This document shows positions 1 through 8,208 of a stretch of 38,911 nt of DNA, piece after piece. Below the pieces are notes generated by a model. It saw only the letters and a list, made by a program, of their open reading frames with translations, searched no databases and was not told the DNA's origin. A program made the translations under genes and the position numbers. The stretch comes from Thiohalocapsa sp. ML1 (GTDB lineage: Bacteria; Pseudomonadota; Gammaproteobacteria; Chromatiales; Chromatiaceae), in contig NZ_JABX01000051.1 in assembly GCF_001469165.1 (NCBI RefSeq), positions 1 to 38,911 on the forward strand, in the 5' to 3' direction. Every line of letters starts with the position of its first letter. Within the stretch, counting starts at the first letter, position 1.

Positions 1-345
1 TCGCGACGAGCCGACCAGGAGGTCGGCTCTCCGGCCCGTCCCGGCCCCGGCGTTGACCGGAGTGTTGACTGGAGTATTGACCGGAGTGTTGACCGGAGTA
101 TTGACTGGAGTGTTGATCGGAGTGTTGACCTCCAGGTCAACACCGCGACAGAGCGGCAAGCACTGTCGTCGCGACGAGCCGACCAGGAGGTCGGCTCTCC
201 GGCCCGTCCCGGCCCCGGCGTTGACCGGAGTGTTGACCGGAGTATTGACTGGAGTGTTGACCGGAGTGTTGACCTCCAGGTCAACACCGCGACAGAGCGG
301 CAAGCACTGTCGTCGCGACGAGCCGACCAGGAGGTCGGCTCTCCG
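1..345. repeat. Direct repeats with 12-mer VNTR and palindromes
   Basis: A unit beginning TCGCGACGAGCCGACC occurs at 1, 169 and 313, giving periods of 168 and 144 bp. Each of the first two units contains a tandem 12-mer (G/A)TTGAC(C/T)GGAGT: six copies at 52-123 and four at 220-267. The 24-bp difference in period is exactly two 12-mers, so the length change is a repeat copy-number change. Each array ends in a perfect palindrome with arms GTGTTGACCT and AGGTCAACAC around CC (122-143 and 266-287). The unit also holds a hairpin with arms GAGCCGACC and GGTCGGCTC (8-29). No gene is credible here; the open frame across it only reads the repeat. Confidence 0.9.
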
Positions 346-476
346 GCCTCATCGAAATCGCTATCGAAATCGGGATCGGTCAGCACTCGGTTCGATTTCG
401 ATCCCGATCCCGACGCGCCTGGCCGGTCCAACGCCCCGTCGAAACCTGACCCATCTGCAAGGTCAAGCAATCTAGC
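345..476. repeat. ATCGNN hexamers plus shared end module
   Basis: Degenerate hexamers (ATCGAA, ATCGCT, ATCGGG) at 345-380 are followed by their near-inverse (CGATTTCGATCCCGATCCCG). A module then reads GCCCCGTCGAAACCTGACCC, continues ATCTGCAAGG and ends GTCAAGCAATCTAG. The same end module, with variations, follows hexamer blocks near 1930-1965, 4905-4966 and 18990-19041, so this is one copy of a dispersed composite intergenic repeat. Confidence 0.75.
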
Positions 477-484
477 GGTGTGCC

Positions 485-901
485 TCAGACCCCCCGCAGC
501 CCGCGGGCAATCTGGTACACGCGCTCGATGAAGTGCTCCATGCCGGCGCGCCGGTTCGGGCTCAAATGCTCCGCAAGGCCGAGGCGGGCGATGTAGTCGC
601 GGGCATCGGTGTGCAGCACATCGTCCGGGGACTTGCGCTGGAACGGCACCAGGAGCAGCGCGACGAGCCCGCGCACCAGCGGCGTCTCGGCGTCGGCGCG
701 GTACTCGATCACCGCGGGCGCGCTGTGCGTCAGGCTGCCGGTGAGCCAGGTGCTGGTGTTGCACCCCTTCACCAGGTTCGCGTCGTGCTTCTCGCTGTCG
801 GCGAGCGGCAGCAGCTCCCGGCTCAGGTCACCGATGAGCTCGTAGCGGGCCTCCCAGGTCTCCAGCAGCTCGAAGGCGTCCAGCACGTCTTTGGTGTTCA
901 T
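485..901 (-). CDS. sufE: SufE family sulfur acceptor protein
   Basis: A 138-residue protein of the SufE/YgdK family, which accepts persulfide sulfur from a SufS-type cysteine desulfurase on a conserved cysteine and passes it to Fe-S scaffold proteins in the cytosol. The active-site loop is visible as VKGCNTSTW, with Cys47 as the expected acceptor; length is typical. The start at 901 is chosen because GGAGG lies a few bases upstream; the open frame extends 19 codons further but without a ribosome site. No sufS, sufB or other Fe-S gene is adjacent, so the partner desulfurase must be elsewhere. It is divergent from the hemerythrin-like gene. Confidence 0.9.
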   Translation of the reverse strand: MNTKDVLDAFELLETWEARYELIGDLSRELLPLADSEKHDANLVKGCNTSTWLTGSLTHSAPAVIEYRADAETPLVRGLVALLLVPFQRKSPDDVLHTDARDYIARLGLAEHLSPNRRAGMEHFIERVYQIARGLRGV

Positions 902-1175
902 CGATTCACCTCCAATACTGGCGGGCAACCCGGCGGGCAGCGAGCCGCCCGCGCCCATCCGGACGAAATGTGGGGGTTCGTGGCAGGACCAACCAGGGGC
1001 CAGGACAAAATGACCACCGACTGTCGGTCAATAAGGTGACGAGCTGTATTGGTAAAAACCTTAATCCGGTTTAGACTTTGGCGTAGGTCACGTCTCCGGG
1101 CGCTTAGGCGGGACCAGGTCGGCGGCGCAACGCCCCGAGCCCGACCCCGCTCGCCCCCAAACCGGAGCTCGTTCT

Positions 1176-1760
1176 ATGGCCCTAGCCAACACCCTGACCT
1201 ACTTCCCAGACATCAGCGATGTCGGCGTCGCCGCGCGCCAGCGCCCCAGCCGGGCAGTGCCCGCGTCGCGCCCGCCGTTCTTCCGTTGGCGTGAGCAGTG
1301 GTGCGTCGGCATCGAGGCGCTGGACCGCGACCGGCGCGCGCTGGCCGCCATTCTGAACCACATGGCACTGCGCTTTGGCGAGCCGGCGGACGGCATGCCG
1401 CCCCAAGGCGCCGCCGCGGACGCGACGATGGCGCGGCGTCACGCCGACGCGCCGTCGGCCTTGCGCTACTGGCTGGACGCCCTGCGCAGCCGCACCCGCG
1501 ACCACTTCGGCCGCGAAGAGGCGCTGATGCGCGCAACGCACTACCCGGAGGTCGCCGCACACGCGGGCGAGCATGCACTGATGCTGGCAGAGCTCACCGC
1601 ATTGATGCGCGACATCGTCGCGCGTGGCGATGAAAGGCTCCGCCTTGCAGACCTTGAGGCCCTCAAGCAATGGTTCATGGGGCATGTGCTCGACATGGAC
1701 AAGCGCCTCGGCCGCTACCTGCGCGAGAACGGCATCAGCCCGCTCTGGCCGCGGCATTGA
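1176..1760 (+). CDS. Hemerythrin-like protein lacking first His ligand
   Basis: A 194-residue protein with the bacteriohemerythrin four-helix fold signature: FRWREQWCVGIEALD near residues 36-50, HFGREE (His110, Glu114), HAGEH (His129, His133) and HVLDMD (His170, Asp175). These are six of the seven di-iron ligands of the family. The first ligand, the His of the usual I-D-x-Q-H motif, is replaced: the local sequence is ALDRDRR and Arg53 sits at the His position. Between the first and second helices there is a long insert (about residues 70-100). Canonical members bind O2 for delivery or sensing; with one ligand gone the centre may hold one iron, be altered, or be lost. No methyl-accepting or GGDEF domain is attached. 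Start is ATG with GGAG upstream. Confidence 0.8.
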   Translation: MALANTLTYFPDISDVGVAARQRPSRAVPASRPPFFRWREQWCVGIEALDRDRRALAAILNHMALRFGEPADGMPPQGAAADATMARRHADAPSALRYWLDALRSRTRDHFGREEALMRATHYPEVAAHAGEHALMLAELTALMRDIVARGDERLRLADLEALKQWFMGHVLDMDKRLGRYLRENGISPLWPRH

Positions 1761-1965
1761 GACGCGACGCCCAACCTCAAGGGCACCGATATCGCAATCG
1801 CAATCGCAATCGCAATCGCAATCGCAATCGAACATCACCGTAGGTGAACCAGCAAGGGCCGAGGGCCAAGGGCCGAGGAGCACTCCCTCGGCCCTCGGCC
1901 CTCGGCCCTTCTGCCTACGCCGTATCGCCGCGAAACTCGACTCATCTGCAAACACAGCGGCTTAG
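1761..1965. repeat. Composite intergenic repeat (hexamer, hairpin, end module)
   Basis: The gap after the hemerythrin-like gene contains tandem GCAATC hexamers (about 1790-1832), then a long inverted repeat of GGGCC heptamers (1854-1910, AAGGGCC at one end and GGCCCTT at the other), then the end module with CGAAACTCGACTCATCTGCA (about 1930). It is a second copy of the composite element at 345-476, here with a hairpin inserted between hexamers and end module. Confidence 0.8.
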
Positions 1966-2661
1966 TGCATCCTTCCGACCCGACATCGGGACCGGAATCC
2001 CAGCCGCCTCGCCGACGCGCGGCTGACTGGGACCGCCGGCTTTCCAGCCGGCTCGGCGCCGGCGCGGCTACTGGGACCGCCGGCTTTCCAGCCGGCTCGG
2101 CGCCGGCGCGGACTGGGACCGCCGGCTTTCCAGCCGGCTCGGCGCCGACGCGGCTCGATGCCGCGTCGGCGTCGCCTGGGCTGGCACAAGGGCACCAGCG
2201 CAGTCGCCCGCCCGCCCTGCTCCAGCGCAGTCGATCGCACGCCGGGGGCATCGAGCCCCCGGCGCGCGAAGCCGGCTGAAAGCCGGCGCTCCCAGTGGGC
2301 TCGATGCCGCGTCGGCGTCGCCCGGGCTGGCACAACGCCACCAGCGCAGTCGCCCGCCCGGCGGCGCGACATGGGCAGTCGCCCTGCTCCAGCGCAGTCG
2401 ATCGCGCGCCGGGGGCATCGAGCCCCCGGCACGCGAAGCCGGCTGAAAGCCGGCGCTCCCAGTGGGCTCGATGCCGCGTCGGCGTCGCCTGGGCTGGCAC
2501 AACGCCACCAGCGCAGTCGCCCGCCCCGGCGGCGCGGCATGGGCGGTCGCCCTGCTCCAGCGCCGCAGATCGCACGCCGGGGGCATCGAGCCCCCGGCAC
2601 GCGAAGCCGGCTGAAAGCCGGCGCTCCCAGTCAGCGCCAGCCAAGCGCCGACACCATAGCC
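1966..2661. repeat. REP-like hairpin cluster, 42-44 and 146-167 bp units
   Basis: About 700 bp without a gene. From 2028 three copies of a 42-44 bp unit (starting TGGGACCGCC at 2028, 2072, 2114) each hold the hairpin GCCGGCT-TTCC-AGCCGGC. From 2156 a longer unit starting CGATGCCGCGTCGGCGTCG recurs at 2156, 2302 and 2469. It contains the hairpin GCCGGCT-GAA-AGCCGGC and a second one with arms CGCCGGGGGC and GCCCCCGGCG. Open frames through it are repeat reading only. The pattern resembles bacterial REP/BIME clusters. Confidence 0.85.
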
Positions 2662-3945
2662 CTACGGCGCCGCGGTGCCGCTTGCCTGCTCGGCATCCAC
2701 GTCGACCATCGGCTCGGCCGTCGGCTCGACGCCGCGCGTGCCCTTGACCTCCACCGCCCGCAGCCGCTCGGGCGCGGCGCGCCGCACACGCTCCAGGTCG
2801 CAGATGCTCGTGTACAGCGCCAGCATGCGCTCCGCCATCGCCCGCGCCGACCAGCGCTCGGCGTAGGGTCGCGCCTTGGCCACCAGCGCCGCGTGCAGCG
2901 CCCGGTCCGTGAGCAGCCCGATCGTCTTGTCGGCAAAGTCCGCCTCGTCGTCCTCGGCAATCAGGCAGCCCTCGCCGTCCTGCAGGACCTCGCGGGTGCC
3001 CATCACGGCGGTAGCCACCACCGGCGTGCCGAGCGCCAGGGACTCCAGCAGCACCAGGCCCTGGGTCTCGGTGCGGGACGCAAACACGAAGGCGTTGCCG
3101 GCCGCATAGCAGTCTTCCAGCGAGCCGTCGCGGTTCAGATAACCGACAAAGCGCACGTTCTCGAGCAGGCCGAGCTGCCGGGTCAGGCCTTCGAGCTGCC
3201 GGCGCGCCGGGCCCTCGCCCGCGATCACCAACAGCACGTCCGGCACGGCGGCGCGCACGCGCACCAGCATCCGCAGCAGGAACTCGCAGTTCTTCTCGAA
3301 CGCGAGCCGGCCAACGTAGAGCAGCATCGGCCGCTCCGGCGGGATGCCGTACCGGCTGCGAAAGCCGGCGCCATCGCCGCGATGGAACTTGTCCAGATCG
3401 ATGCCCGTGGGCACCACCTCGGCCGCCGTGCTCACGCCGTAGTCCATCAGCACATCCAGCATCGCCTGCGACGGCACCGCCAGCGCATCCACATCGCCGC
3501 ACTGTGCCGCCGAGAAGCTGCGCGCCGCGTAGCGCATCCAGCTACTCGGCACGAGCGGGATGTACTTGTCCAGGTATTGCTCAAAGAAGGTGTGGTAGCT
3601 TGCCAGCGCCGGCACGCCAAGGCGCCGCGCCAGCGCCCGGCCCGCGTAGTGCGCGATGAAGGGCGTGTGGATGTGCACCAGGTCGAAGTCGGCCGCGTGC
3701 AGCCGCGCGTGGTGGCGGCGGATGCGGCCCCAGCGGATGATGCGGTCCTCGGGGTCGAACAGAAAATAGCGCGACGGCAGCCGGATGACCTCGAAGGGCT
3801 CCGGCTCCCCTGCCAGCCCATAATCCGGCGCGAGCAGGGTCACGTCGTGACCCAGATCGACGAACTCCCGGGCGAAGGTCTGTATGGACGTGGACACGCC
3901 ATTGACGCGCGGGAAGTACACGTCGGAAATCATCAATACGCGCAT
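2662..3945 (-). CDS. GT4 family glycosyltransferase
   Basis: A 427-residue GT-B fold glycosyltransferase, cytosolic or peripheral at the inner membrane. The N-terminal acceptor domain opens with MRVLMISDVYFPRVNGVSTS, typical of the GT4 group including diacylglycerol glucosyltransferases and mannosyltransferases. The donor half has VGRLAFEKN (about 211-219) and the EX7E motif in TETQGLVLLES (Glu293 and Glu301). The last 45 or so residues are low-complexity and probably a tail. The start at 3945 matches the usual first strand of the family; the frame is open for 38 codons upstream. Acceptor and donor cannot be read from the sequence. The gene is alone and diverges, 47 bp away, from a small secreted protein. 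Confidence 0.85.
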   Translation of the reverse strand: MRVLMISDVYFPRVNGVSTSIQTFAREFVDLGHDVTLLAPDYGLAGEPEPFEVIRLPSRYFLFDPEDRIIRWGRIRRHHARLHAADFDLVHIHTPFIAHYAGRALARRLGVPALASYHTFFEQYLDKYIPLVPSSWMRYAARSFSAAQCGDVDALAVPSQAMLDVLMDYGVSTAAEVVPTGIDLDKFHRGDGAGFRSRYGIPPERPMLLYVGRLAFEKNCEFLLRMLVRVRAAVPDVLLVIAGEGPARRQLEGLTRQLGLLENVRFVGYLNRDGSLEDCYAAGNAFVFASRTETQGLVLLESLALGTPVVATAVMGTREVLQDGEGCLIAEDDEADFADKTIGLLTDRALHAALVAKARPYAERWSARAMAERMLALYTSICDLERVRRAAPERLRAVEVKGTRGVEPTAEPMVDVDAEQASGTAAP

Positions 3946-3992
3946 GGGTCGCCATTCGCGGCCGCGCCGCGTTTCCAAGCCGGAGAAAAACC

Positions 3993-4484
3993 TTGTCATG
4001 GTACCAGCACCGCCGCCACGACTGCGGCGCCACGGGCTGCCCCGTGCAGCAAAAACCACGGCCGGCGCATCGGTATTCTCGTCGTTGCGCCAACGCCGGC
4101 GGTGGCCGGTCGCTGCCGCGCGGCGGGTCGGCGGCCGCGGGGCTCGCCGCCACCGCGCTGCTCGCGCTGCTGCTCGCGCTGCACGCGGCCCCGGCGGCGA
4201 CAGCGGAGCAGGTGCTCTGGGGCTACGGCGTGCGCGGCTGCGATGACTACATCGCCGCCGCCAAGGCGGCCGACGCCGGCGATGCGGCAGAGCTCGGGCG
4301 CTTCGAGGACTGGCTCGCGGGCTTCATCTCCGGCCTCAACCTCGCGCTGGGCGAGGACGTGCTGCGCGGCTCCGGCCTCGGCACCGCCATGACCGCGGCG
4401 CGCGAATACTGCACCGCCAACACCGGGCAGGACTTCTTCAACGCCGCCATGGAGCACGTGCGCAACCTCGCCAGCCTGCGTTGA
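3993..4484 (+). CDS. Small secreted protein, Rap1a/HdeA-like pattern
   Basis: A protein of up to 163 residues with a hydrophobic export segment (about 46-71, ending APAATA before EQVLWGYG) and a mature part of about 90 residues. The mature part has two spaced cysteines (RGCDDYI and REYCTAN), suggesting one disulfide. Layout (aromatic-Gly-Cys start, Trp-centred helix, Cys near the end) resembles small periplasmic Rap1a/Tai or HdeA-like proteins, but I do not recognise the family firmly. The reported start is a TTG preceded by GGAG; it leaves an unusually long n-region of 45 residues, so the true start may lie further in. No function is assigned. Confidence 0.6.
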   Translation: MSWYQHRRHDCGATGCPVQQKPRPAHRYSRRCANAGGGRSLPRGGSAAAGLAATALLALLLALHAAPAATAEQVLWGYGVRGCDDYIAAAKAADAGDAAELGRFEDWLAGFISGLNLALGEDVLRGSGLGTAMTAAREYCTANTGQDFFNAAMEHVRNLASLR

Positions 4485-5309
4485 AGGGCCTTGCCGACCC
4501 GGAAGCGCCGGGACCGCGCAGGCGCTGCGCAGCTTGCCGCCCGCACGCGCCGGCCGTCACAGAACCGCAATCTTACCTGCATACTCCCCCGATCTCTCGG
4601 GTCCGCAATGGCAGGCTGGTTCTGGGGGAGGCGTCGCCGCAGACCAACAGGTCGTGCTCCCCTATCGGTATCGGTATCGAAATCGAACCTAGTGCCAACC
4701 GATCCCGACCTCTGCGCACGGGGCAGTGAGGCGCGGGAACGGCGGAGACTCGGCAGGGCAGCAATTGCCCGCCCGTAGCCGAGCCGGAGCGGGAGCCGGG
4801 CCCGGCCCGGCCCGGCCGGAGAGCCGACCTCCAGGTCGGCTCCGCAGTCGCGACACCAGTGCATCACGCTCTGTGGCCGTGTTGACCTGGAGGTCAACAC
4901 TCCAGTCAACGCCCGTTCGAGACTTGATTCATCAGCAAGCATCTGGCGCCGTCAAGCAATCTAGGTGAGGGCGGGAGGGCGGAGGCGGAGGGCGGAAGGG
5001 CCGAGGAGGACTTCCTTGGCCCTGGGTCCTCGGCCCTGCCCCACCGCCCCACGCCCGAGCCACCGAAGACCCGCGCGCAGCCGTCTGTCGGCTCAAGCCG
5101 CGCCCTGCGGCAAGAGACCGAGGCTTGATGTCGGCGACATCGCACGCTAGGCAAGCCCCTGGTAGGCTTGCGTTGTTTGCCCTGCATCGCCCTCATGCGG
5201 AGAGCGCACCAAGCCACCGCGCCTGATCAGGCCGCGGTCAGCCGGCGCCGCCCCGGCCGGCGTTCGAGGCGCTGTCCGCGCTTATTGTTCAACATCGGAA
5301 TGTCAAGCC
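4485..5309. repeat. Intergenic repeat mosaic upstream of the TPR gene
   Basis: About 825 bp with no credible gene. It contains GGGAGGCGTCGCCG (about 4626), ATCGNN hexamers (4664-4687), and a palindrome with arms GAGCCGACCT and AGGTCGGCTC around CC (4821-4842). Next come the related palindrome with arms GTGTTGACCT and AGGTCAACAC around GG (4879-4900) and the end module finishing GTCAAGCAATCTAGG (4952-4966). A GGGCC hairpin follows at 4996-5037. The last 270 bp before the TPR gene show no repeat; they should hold its promoter, but I see no clear sigma-70 or sigma-54 site. Confidence 0.75.
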
Positions 5310-8108
5310 ATGCGTAAGCCGTTTCGCAAGTCCTTGTTGTCCCTGGCCATCGCCCACGCCCTCGGCATCGGCATCGGTTGGCCCGCCACCGCCTTGGCCA
5401 CGGACACCCAGCAGCCGTCCGCCGCCGCCTTCGCGCCGAATCGTGACTTGCAGCAGGAGCTCATCGAGCTCAAGAACGCGGTTCTGGCGCGTCCGGACGA
5501 TGCCGATCTGCGCTACCGGTTGGGCATCACCTACCTGCGTGCCGGCGATGGGGCAGCGGCCGAAAAGGAACTGCTGCGCGCGAGGGATCTCGGCCGCGAC
5601 GACTTCGATCTGCTGACCAAGCTCGCAGAGGCTTGGCTGGCCCAGGGCAAATACCAAGACGTCATTATCGACCCAGGCCTGAAACAAGCGCTCGGCACCG
5701 ACGACGAGCCCGCGGTCCAAGCGCTTTACGGCCGGGCAGAGCTTGGCCGCGGGAGCCCGACCCCAGCGCGGGAAGCATTCGAACGTGCGCTTGCCCTGAA
5801 GCCCGACCACCCGGCTGCGCTCTTGGGACTAGGGCGAGTGGAGCTGACCGAAAGCCACCTCGGCGCAGTCGAACTGCTGCTGGCCCGTCTGGAACAGGCC
5901 GAGCACCCGGACTTGGCCATGACCAACGAGCTGCGCGGCGACCTCGAGATGGCCCGTGGCAACTTCGAGCGGGCAGAGGCGGCCTACCGCGCAGGACTGG
6001 CCGCGGCGCCGGGACGCACGGATCTGCTGCGCGATGCCGCCTTCGCGATGCTGAGCCGCGGCGAGCTCGCGGAGGCCGATGCCGAGCTGACCAAGGTGCT
6101 ACGGATGGCCCCGAACGACGGCAACGCCAGCATGATGCTGGCGATGGCCGCTTTCGAGCAGGACGACTACGAGCGCGCAAGGCGGCTCGCCGAAGGCTTC
6201 GCCAGCGCTCCCGAAGGGCCACCGTTGCCGCTCTACATCGCCGGCGCGTCGGCCTACTTTCTCGGCGACGTCGAACAGGCTCGCGAGTACCTGTCGCGTT
6301 ACGTTGCGAGAGAGCCGGAAGACGCCGCGGGGCGACGCGTTTACGCTGCGACACTCATCAAGCTCAAGCAAGGCGCCGAGGCCTACGATCTGCTCGAGCC
6401 ACTGGCGGCCGGCGCGGAGGGTGACATCGGCCTGTTGCAGTTGCTGGGCACCGCTGCGTCGATGGCGGGAGACACAACCGGGGGCGTCGGCTATTTGGAG
6501 AAGGCGTTGTCGGCAGCCCCCGACGACAAACGGATCGAGATCGAGCTGGTCATGGCCAGGCTCACCGCCGGCGATCGGGAGCAGGGGCTCGCCGATCTGC
6601 AACGCCTCGCCCAAGACCCGGACGTCACCGGAGCGCGCGAAGCGCTGCTGGAGGAGCGTCTGCGGTACGGCGAGTACGACCAGGCCTTGGCGTTGCTGGA
6701 CGAAGTGGACGCAGACGCGGGCGCAGCAGGTGCCCAATCCGAGGTCATGCGCGCGAAGGCGCTGCTCGGACAAGGCCAGCGGCAGGAGGCGCAGGCTGTG
6801 TTGGAGCGGATTCTGCAAAACGAACCGGCACATTACCAAGCTAGCGTCTTGATGGTCGAGCTGCTGCTGAGCCGAGGCGAAGCGCAAGCAGCCCTCGGCC
6901 ACGCCGAACGGGTTGCCGCCGCTTACCCGGGCGAGCTCGGGCCGCAGATCATGCTGGCGTTGGCCGAGCGCGCCGCCAAGCGCGACGACGCGGCAACGCA
7001 ACGATTGAATGCCCTACTCCGGCAGCACCCGGACTCGGTCGCGCTCGCTGCGACCCTCGCGGACATCTACCTGGGGCAGCAGCAATGGGACAAGGCAAAG
7101 GACGTATTGGACAACGCGCCGAACCAGGAGTCCCCACACATCCTGCTCGCATACGGGCGTTACTGGCTGGACGTCGGCAACCCGGGCGAAGCCGTCGCGA
7201 CGCTGCGCCACGCCGTGGAACGCGCGCCGGCAGACGTGCGGACCCGGCTCATGCTCGCCAAGGCCCTCAGGGAGACCGGCGATAGAGACGCGGCAACGCA
7301 GGAGATCGAGAACCTCGCCGAGATCGCACCCGCCGACCCGGGCGTGAGACGCGAGCGAACCTTGCTGGCCATCACCGACTTGGCGGCGACGCCGGAACGA
7401 CTTGAGCAAGCCGTGAACGAGATCGCCGCAATGCAGCAGAACGTCAGTCCCACTGGCGTTGAGCTCTCGGGCTACCTGGCGCTGCGACAAGGCGCCACCG
7501 GGCGCGGCCTGGAGCTGCTGCGCCAAGCCCACGAAGCCTCGCGCACGACCGACACGCTGTTGACCTACGCCGATAGCTTGTGGGCGGTGGGGCAACGTCC
7601 CGCAGCCGTGGAAGCCCTCGATTTCTGGATCGAAGTCCGCCCGCGGGATGCGCGCGCCCTGATCCGTAGGGGTGCTTACCGCCTCGCCATGGCCGACTTT
7701 GCCGCTGCCGCGTCGGACTTGGAGCTGGCTCGCTCACTCGGCACGCAAGGCGCGCATGTCGATCCCATGCTGGCGTATGCGCTGGTGATGTCGGGCAATG
7801 TGGATGCGGCGGCCCCCATCGCGGAGCAGGCATACCGGCTCGCCCCCGAGGATACGACCGCGATGCAGGCGATGGGGCTCGTGCGGCTCAAGCAGGGTGA
7901 CGCCCGCGGCGCGAGCGAGACGCTCAAGGCCGCTATCGAGGCCTCCGCGCCGCTGCCCCCGGCTGCCGGACTCAGGCTGGATTATGCAGAGGCCCTGCTG
8001 GCCGTCGGCGACTCCGCCGCGGCGCGGGCATTGCTGGATACCTTGGACGCGGAGCTGGACGAAGACTCGCCGCTGGCAGAACGCTTGCGCCGCCTGCGCG
8101 CAAGGTAG
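5310..8108 (+). CDS. PrsT-like TPR repeat protein of the PEP-CTERM system
   Basis: A 932-residue exported TPR protein. An N-terminal signal peptide (about 1-30, ending ATALATD) is followed by near-continuous 34-residue TPR-type helices, for example YRLGITYLRAGDGAAAEKEL and ALLGLGRVEL. Length and the opening pattern of the mature part (LIELKNAVLARPDDADLRYRLG) match the PEP-CTERM TPR protein PrsT, a periplasmic or envelope scaffold linked to exosortase and exopolysaccharide loci. PrsT proteins are usually lipoproteins; no lipobox cysteine is present here. It converges on a gene for a PEP-CTERM-type exported protein, which supports the assignment. The start is the ATG immediately before RKPFRKSLL; the Shine-Dalgarno is weak. 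Exosortase genes are not in this window. Confidence 0.8.
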   Translation: MRKPFRKSLLSLAIAHALGIGIGWPATALATDTQQPSAAAFAPNRDLQQELIELKNAVLARPDDADLRYRLGITYLRAGDGAAAEKELLRARDLGRDDFDLLTKLAEAWLAQGKYQDVIIDPGLKQALGTDDEPAVQALYGRAELGRGSPTPAREAFERALALKPDHPAALLGLGRVELTESHLGAVELLLARLEQAEHPDLAMTNELRGDLEMARGNFERAEAAYRAGLAAAPGRTDLLRDAAFAMLSRGELAEADAELTKVLRMAPNDGNASMMLAMAAFEQDDYERARRLAEGFASAPEGPPLPLYIAGASAYFLGDVEQAREYLSRYVAREPEDAAGRRVYAATLIKLKQGAEAYDLLEPLAAGAEGDIGLLQLLGTAASMAGDTTGGVGYLEKALSAAPDDKRIEIELVMARLTAGDREQGLADLQRLAQDPDVTGAREALLEERLRYGEYDQALALLDEVDADAGAAGAQSEVMRAKALLGQGQRQEAQAVLERILQNEPAHYQASVLMVELLLSRGEAQAALGHAERVAAAYPGELGPQIMLALAERAAKRDDAATQRLNALLRQHPDSVALAATLADIYLGQQQWDKAKDVLDNAPNQESPHILLAYGRYWLDVGNPGEAVATLRHAVERAPADVRTRLMLAKALRETGDRDAATQEIENLAEIAPADPGVRRERTLLAITDLAATPERLEQAVNEIAAMQQNVSPTGVELSGYLALRQGATGRGLELLRQAHEASRTTDTLLTYADSLWAVGQRPAAVEALDFWIEVRPRDARALIRRGAYRLAMADFAAAASDLELARSLGTQGAHVDPMLAYALVMSGNVDAAAPIAEQAYRLAPEDTTAMQAMGLVRLKQGDARGASETLKAAIEASAPLPPAAGLRLDYAEALLAVGDSAAARALLDTLDAELDEDSPLAERLRRLRAR

Positions 8109-8138
8109 GCAAACGCGGCGCGGGCCTTTCGGCCGGGC

Positions 8139-8166
8139 AAAAAAAAGCCTCGCTTGCGCGGGGCTT
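8139..8166 (-). terminator. Rho-independent terminator of PEP-CTERM gene
   Basis: Read on the minus strand: stem AAGCCCCGC, 4-base loop, GCGAGGCTT (one G-T pair), then eight T residues (plus-strand A run at 8139-8146). It lies about 40 bp past the stop of the PEP-CTERM gene and before the end of the convergent TPR gene. Confidence 0.85.
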
Positions 8167-8170
8167 GATT

Positions 8171-8190
8171 GGAGCGAGCAGACTCGCTCC
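8171..8190 (-). other. Perfect hairpin between stop and terminator
   Basis: GGAGCGAG, loop CAGA, CTCGCTCC. This 8-bp perfect stem sits in the 3' untranslated part of the PEP-CTERM transcript, just upstream of the terminator. It has no T run, so it is more likely an mRNA-stabilising 3' structure than a terminator. Confidence 0.5.
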
Positions 8191-8208
8191 AGCGTCGGAT
8201 TCGACAGA

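Noticed and set aside
1-345. CRISPR-like regular spacing of direct repeats
   Set aside because: The units are 144-168 bp, the spacers are themselves tandem 12-mers, and no cas gene is present.
391-415. tRNA T-loop-like sequence GGTTCGATTTCGATCCC
   Set aside because: It is part of the ATCGNN hexamer block; no acceptor or anticodon stems can be drawn around it.
53-475. A 140-residue protein made of TGVL repeats
   Set aside because: It is the reading of the 12-mer array and palindrome; no ribosome site, and the same repeat occurs in non-coding gaps in both orientations.
1835-3502. A 555-codon minus-strand frame and its relatives across 1962-2600
   Set aside because: It runs through hairpin repeats and antisense or out of frame over the glycosyltransferase; composition is Arg/Ala/Gly/Pro-rich as expected from shadow frames in GC-rich DNA.
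4247-4942. A 231-codon minus-strand frame starting MLADESS
   Set aside because: The start is the reverse reading of the shared end module (a similar MFADESS start occurs at 1955) and the rest is antisense to the secreted protein.
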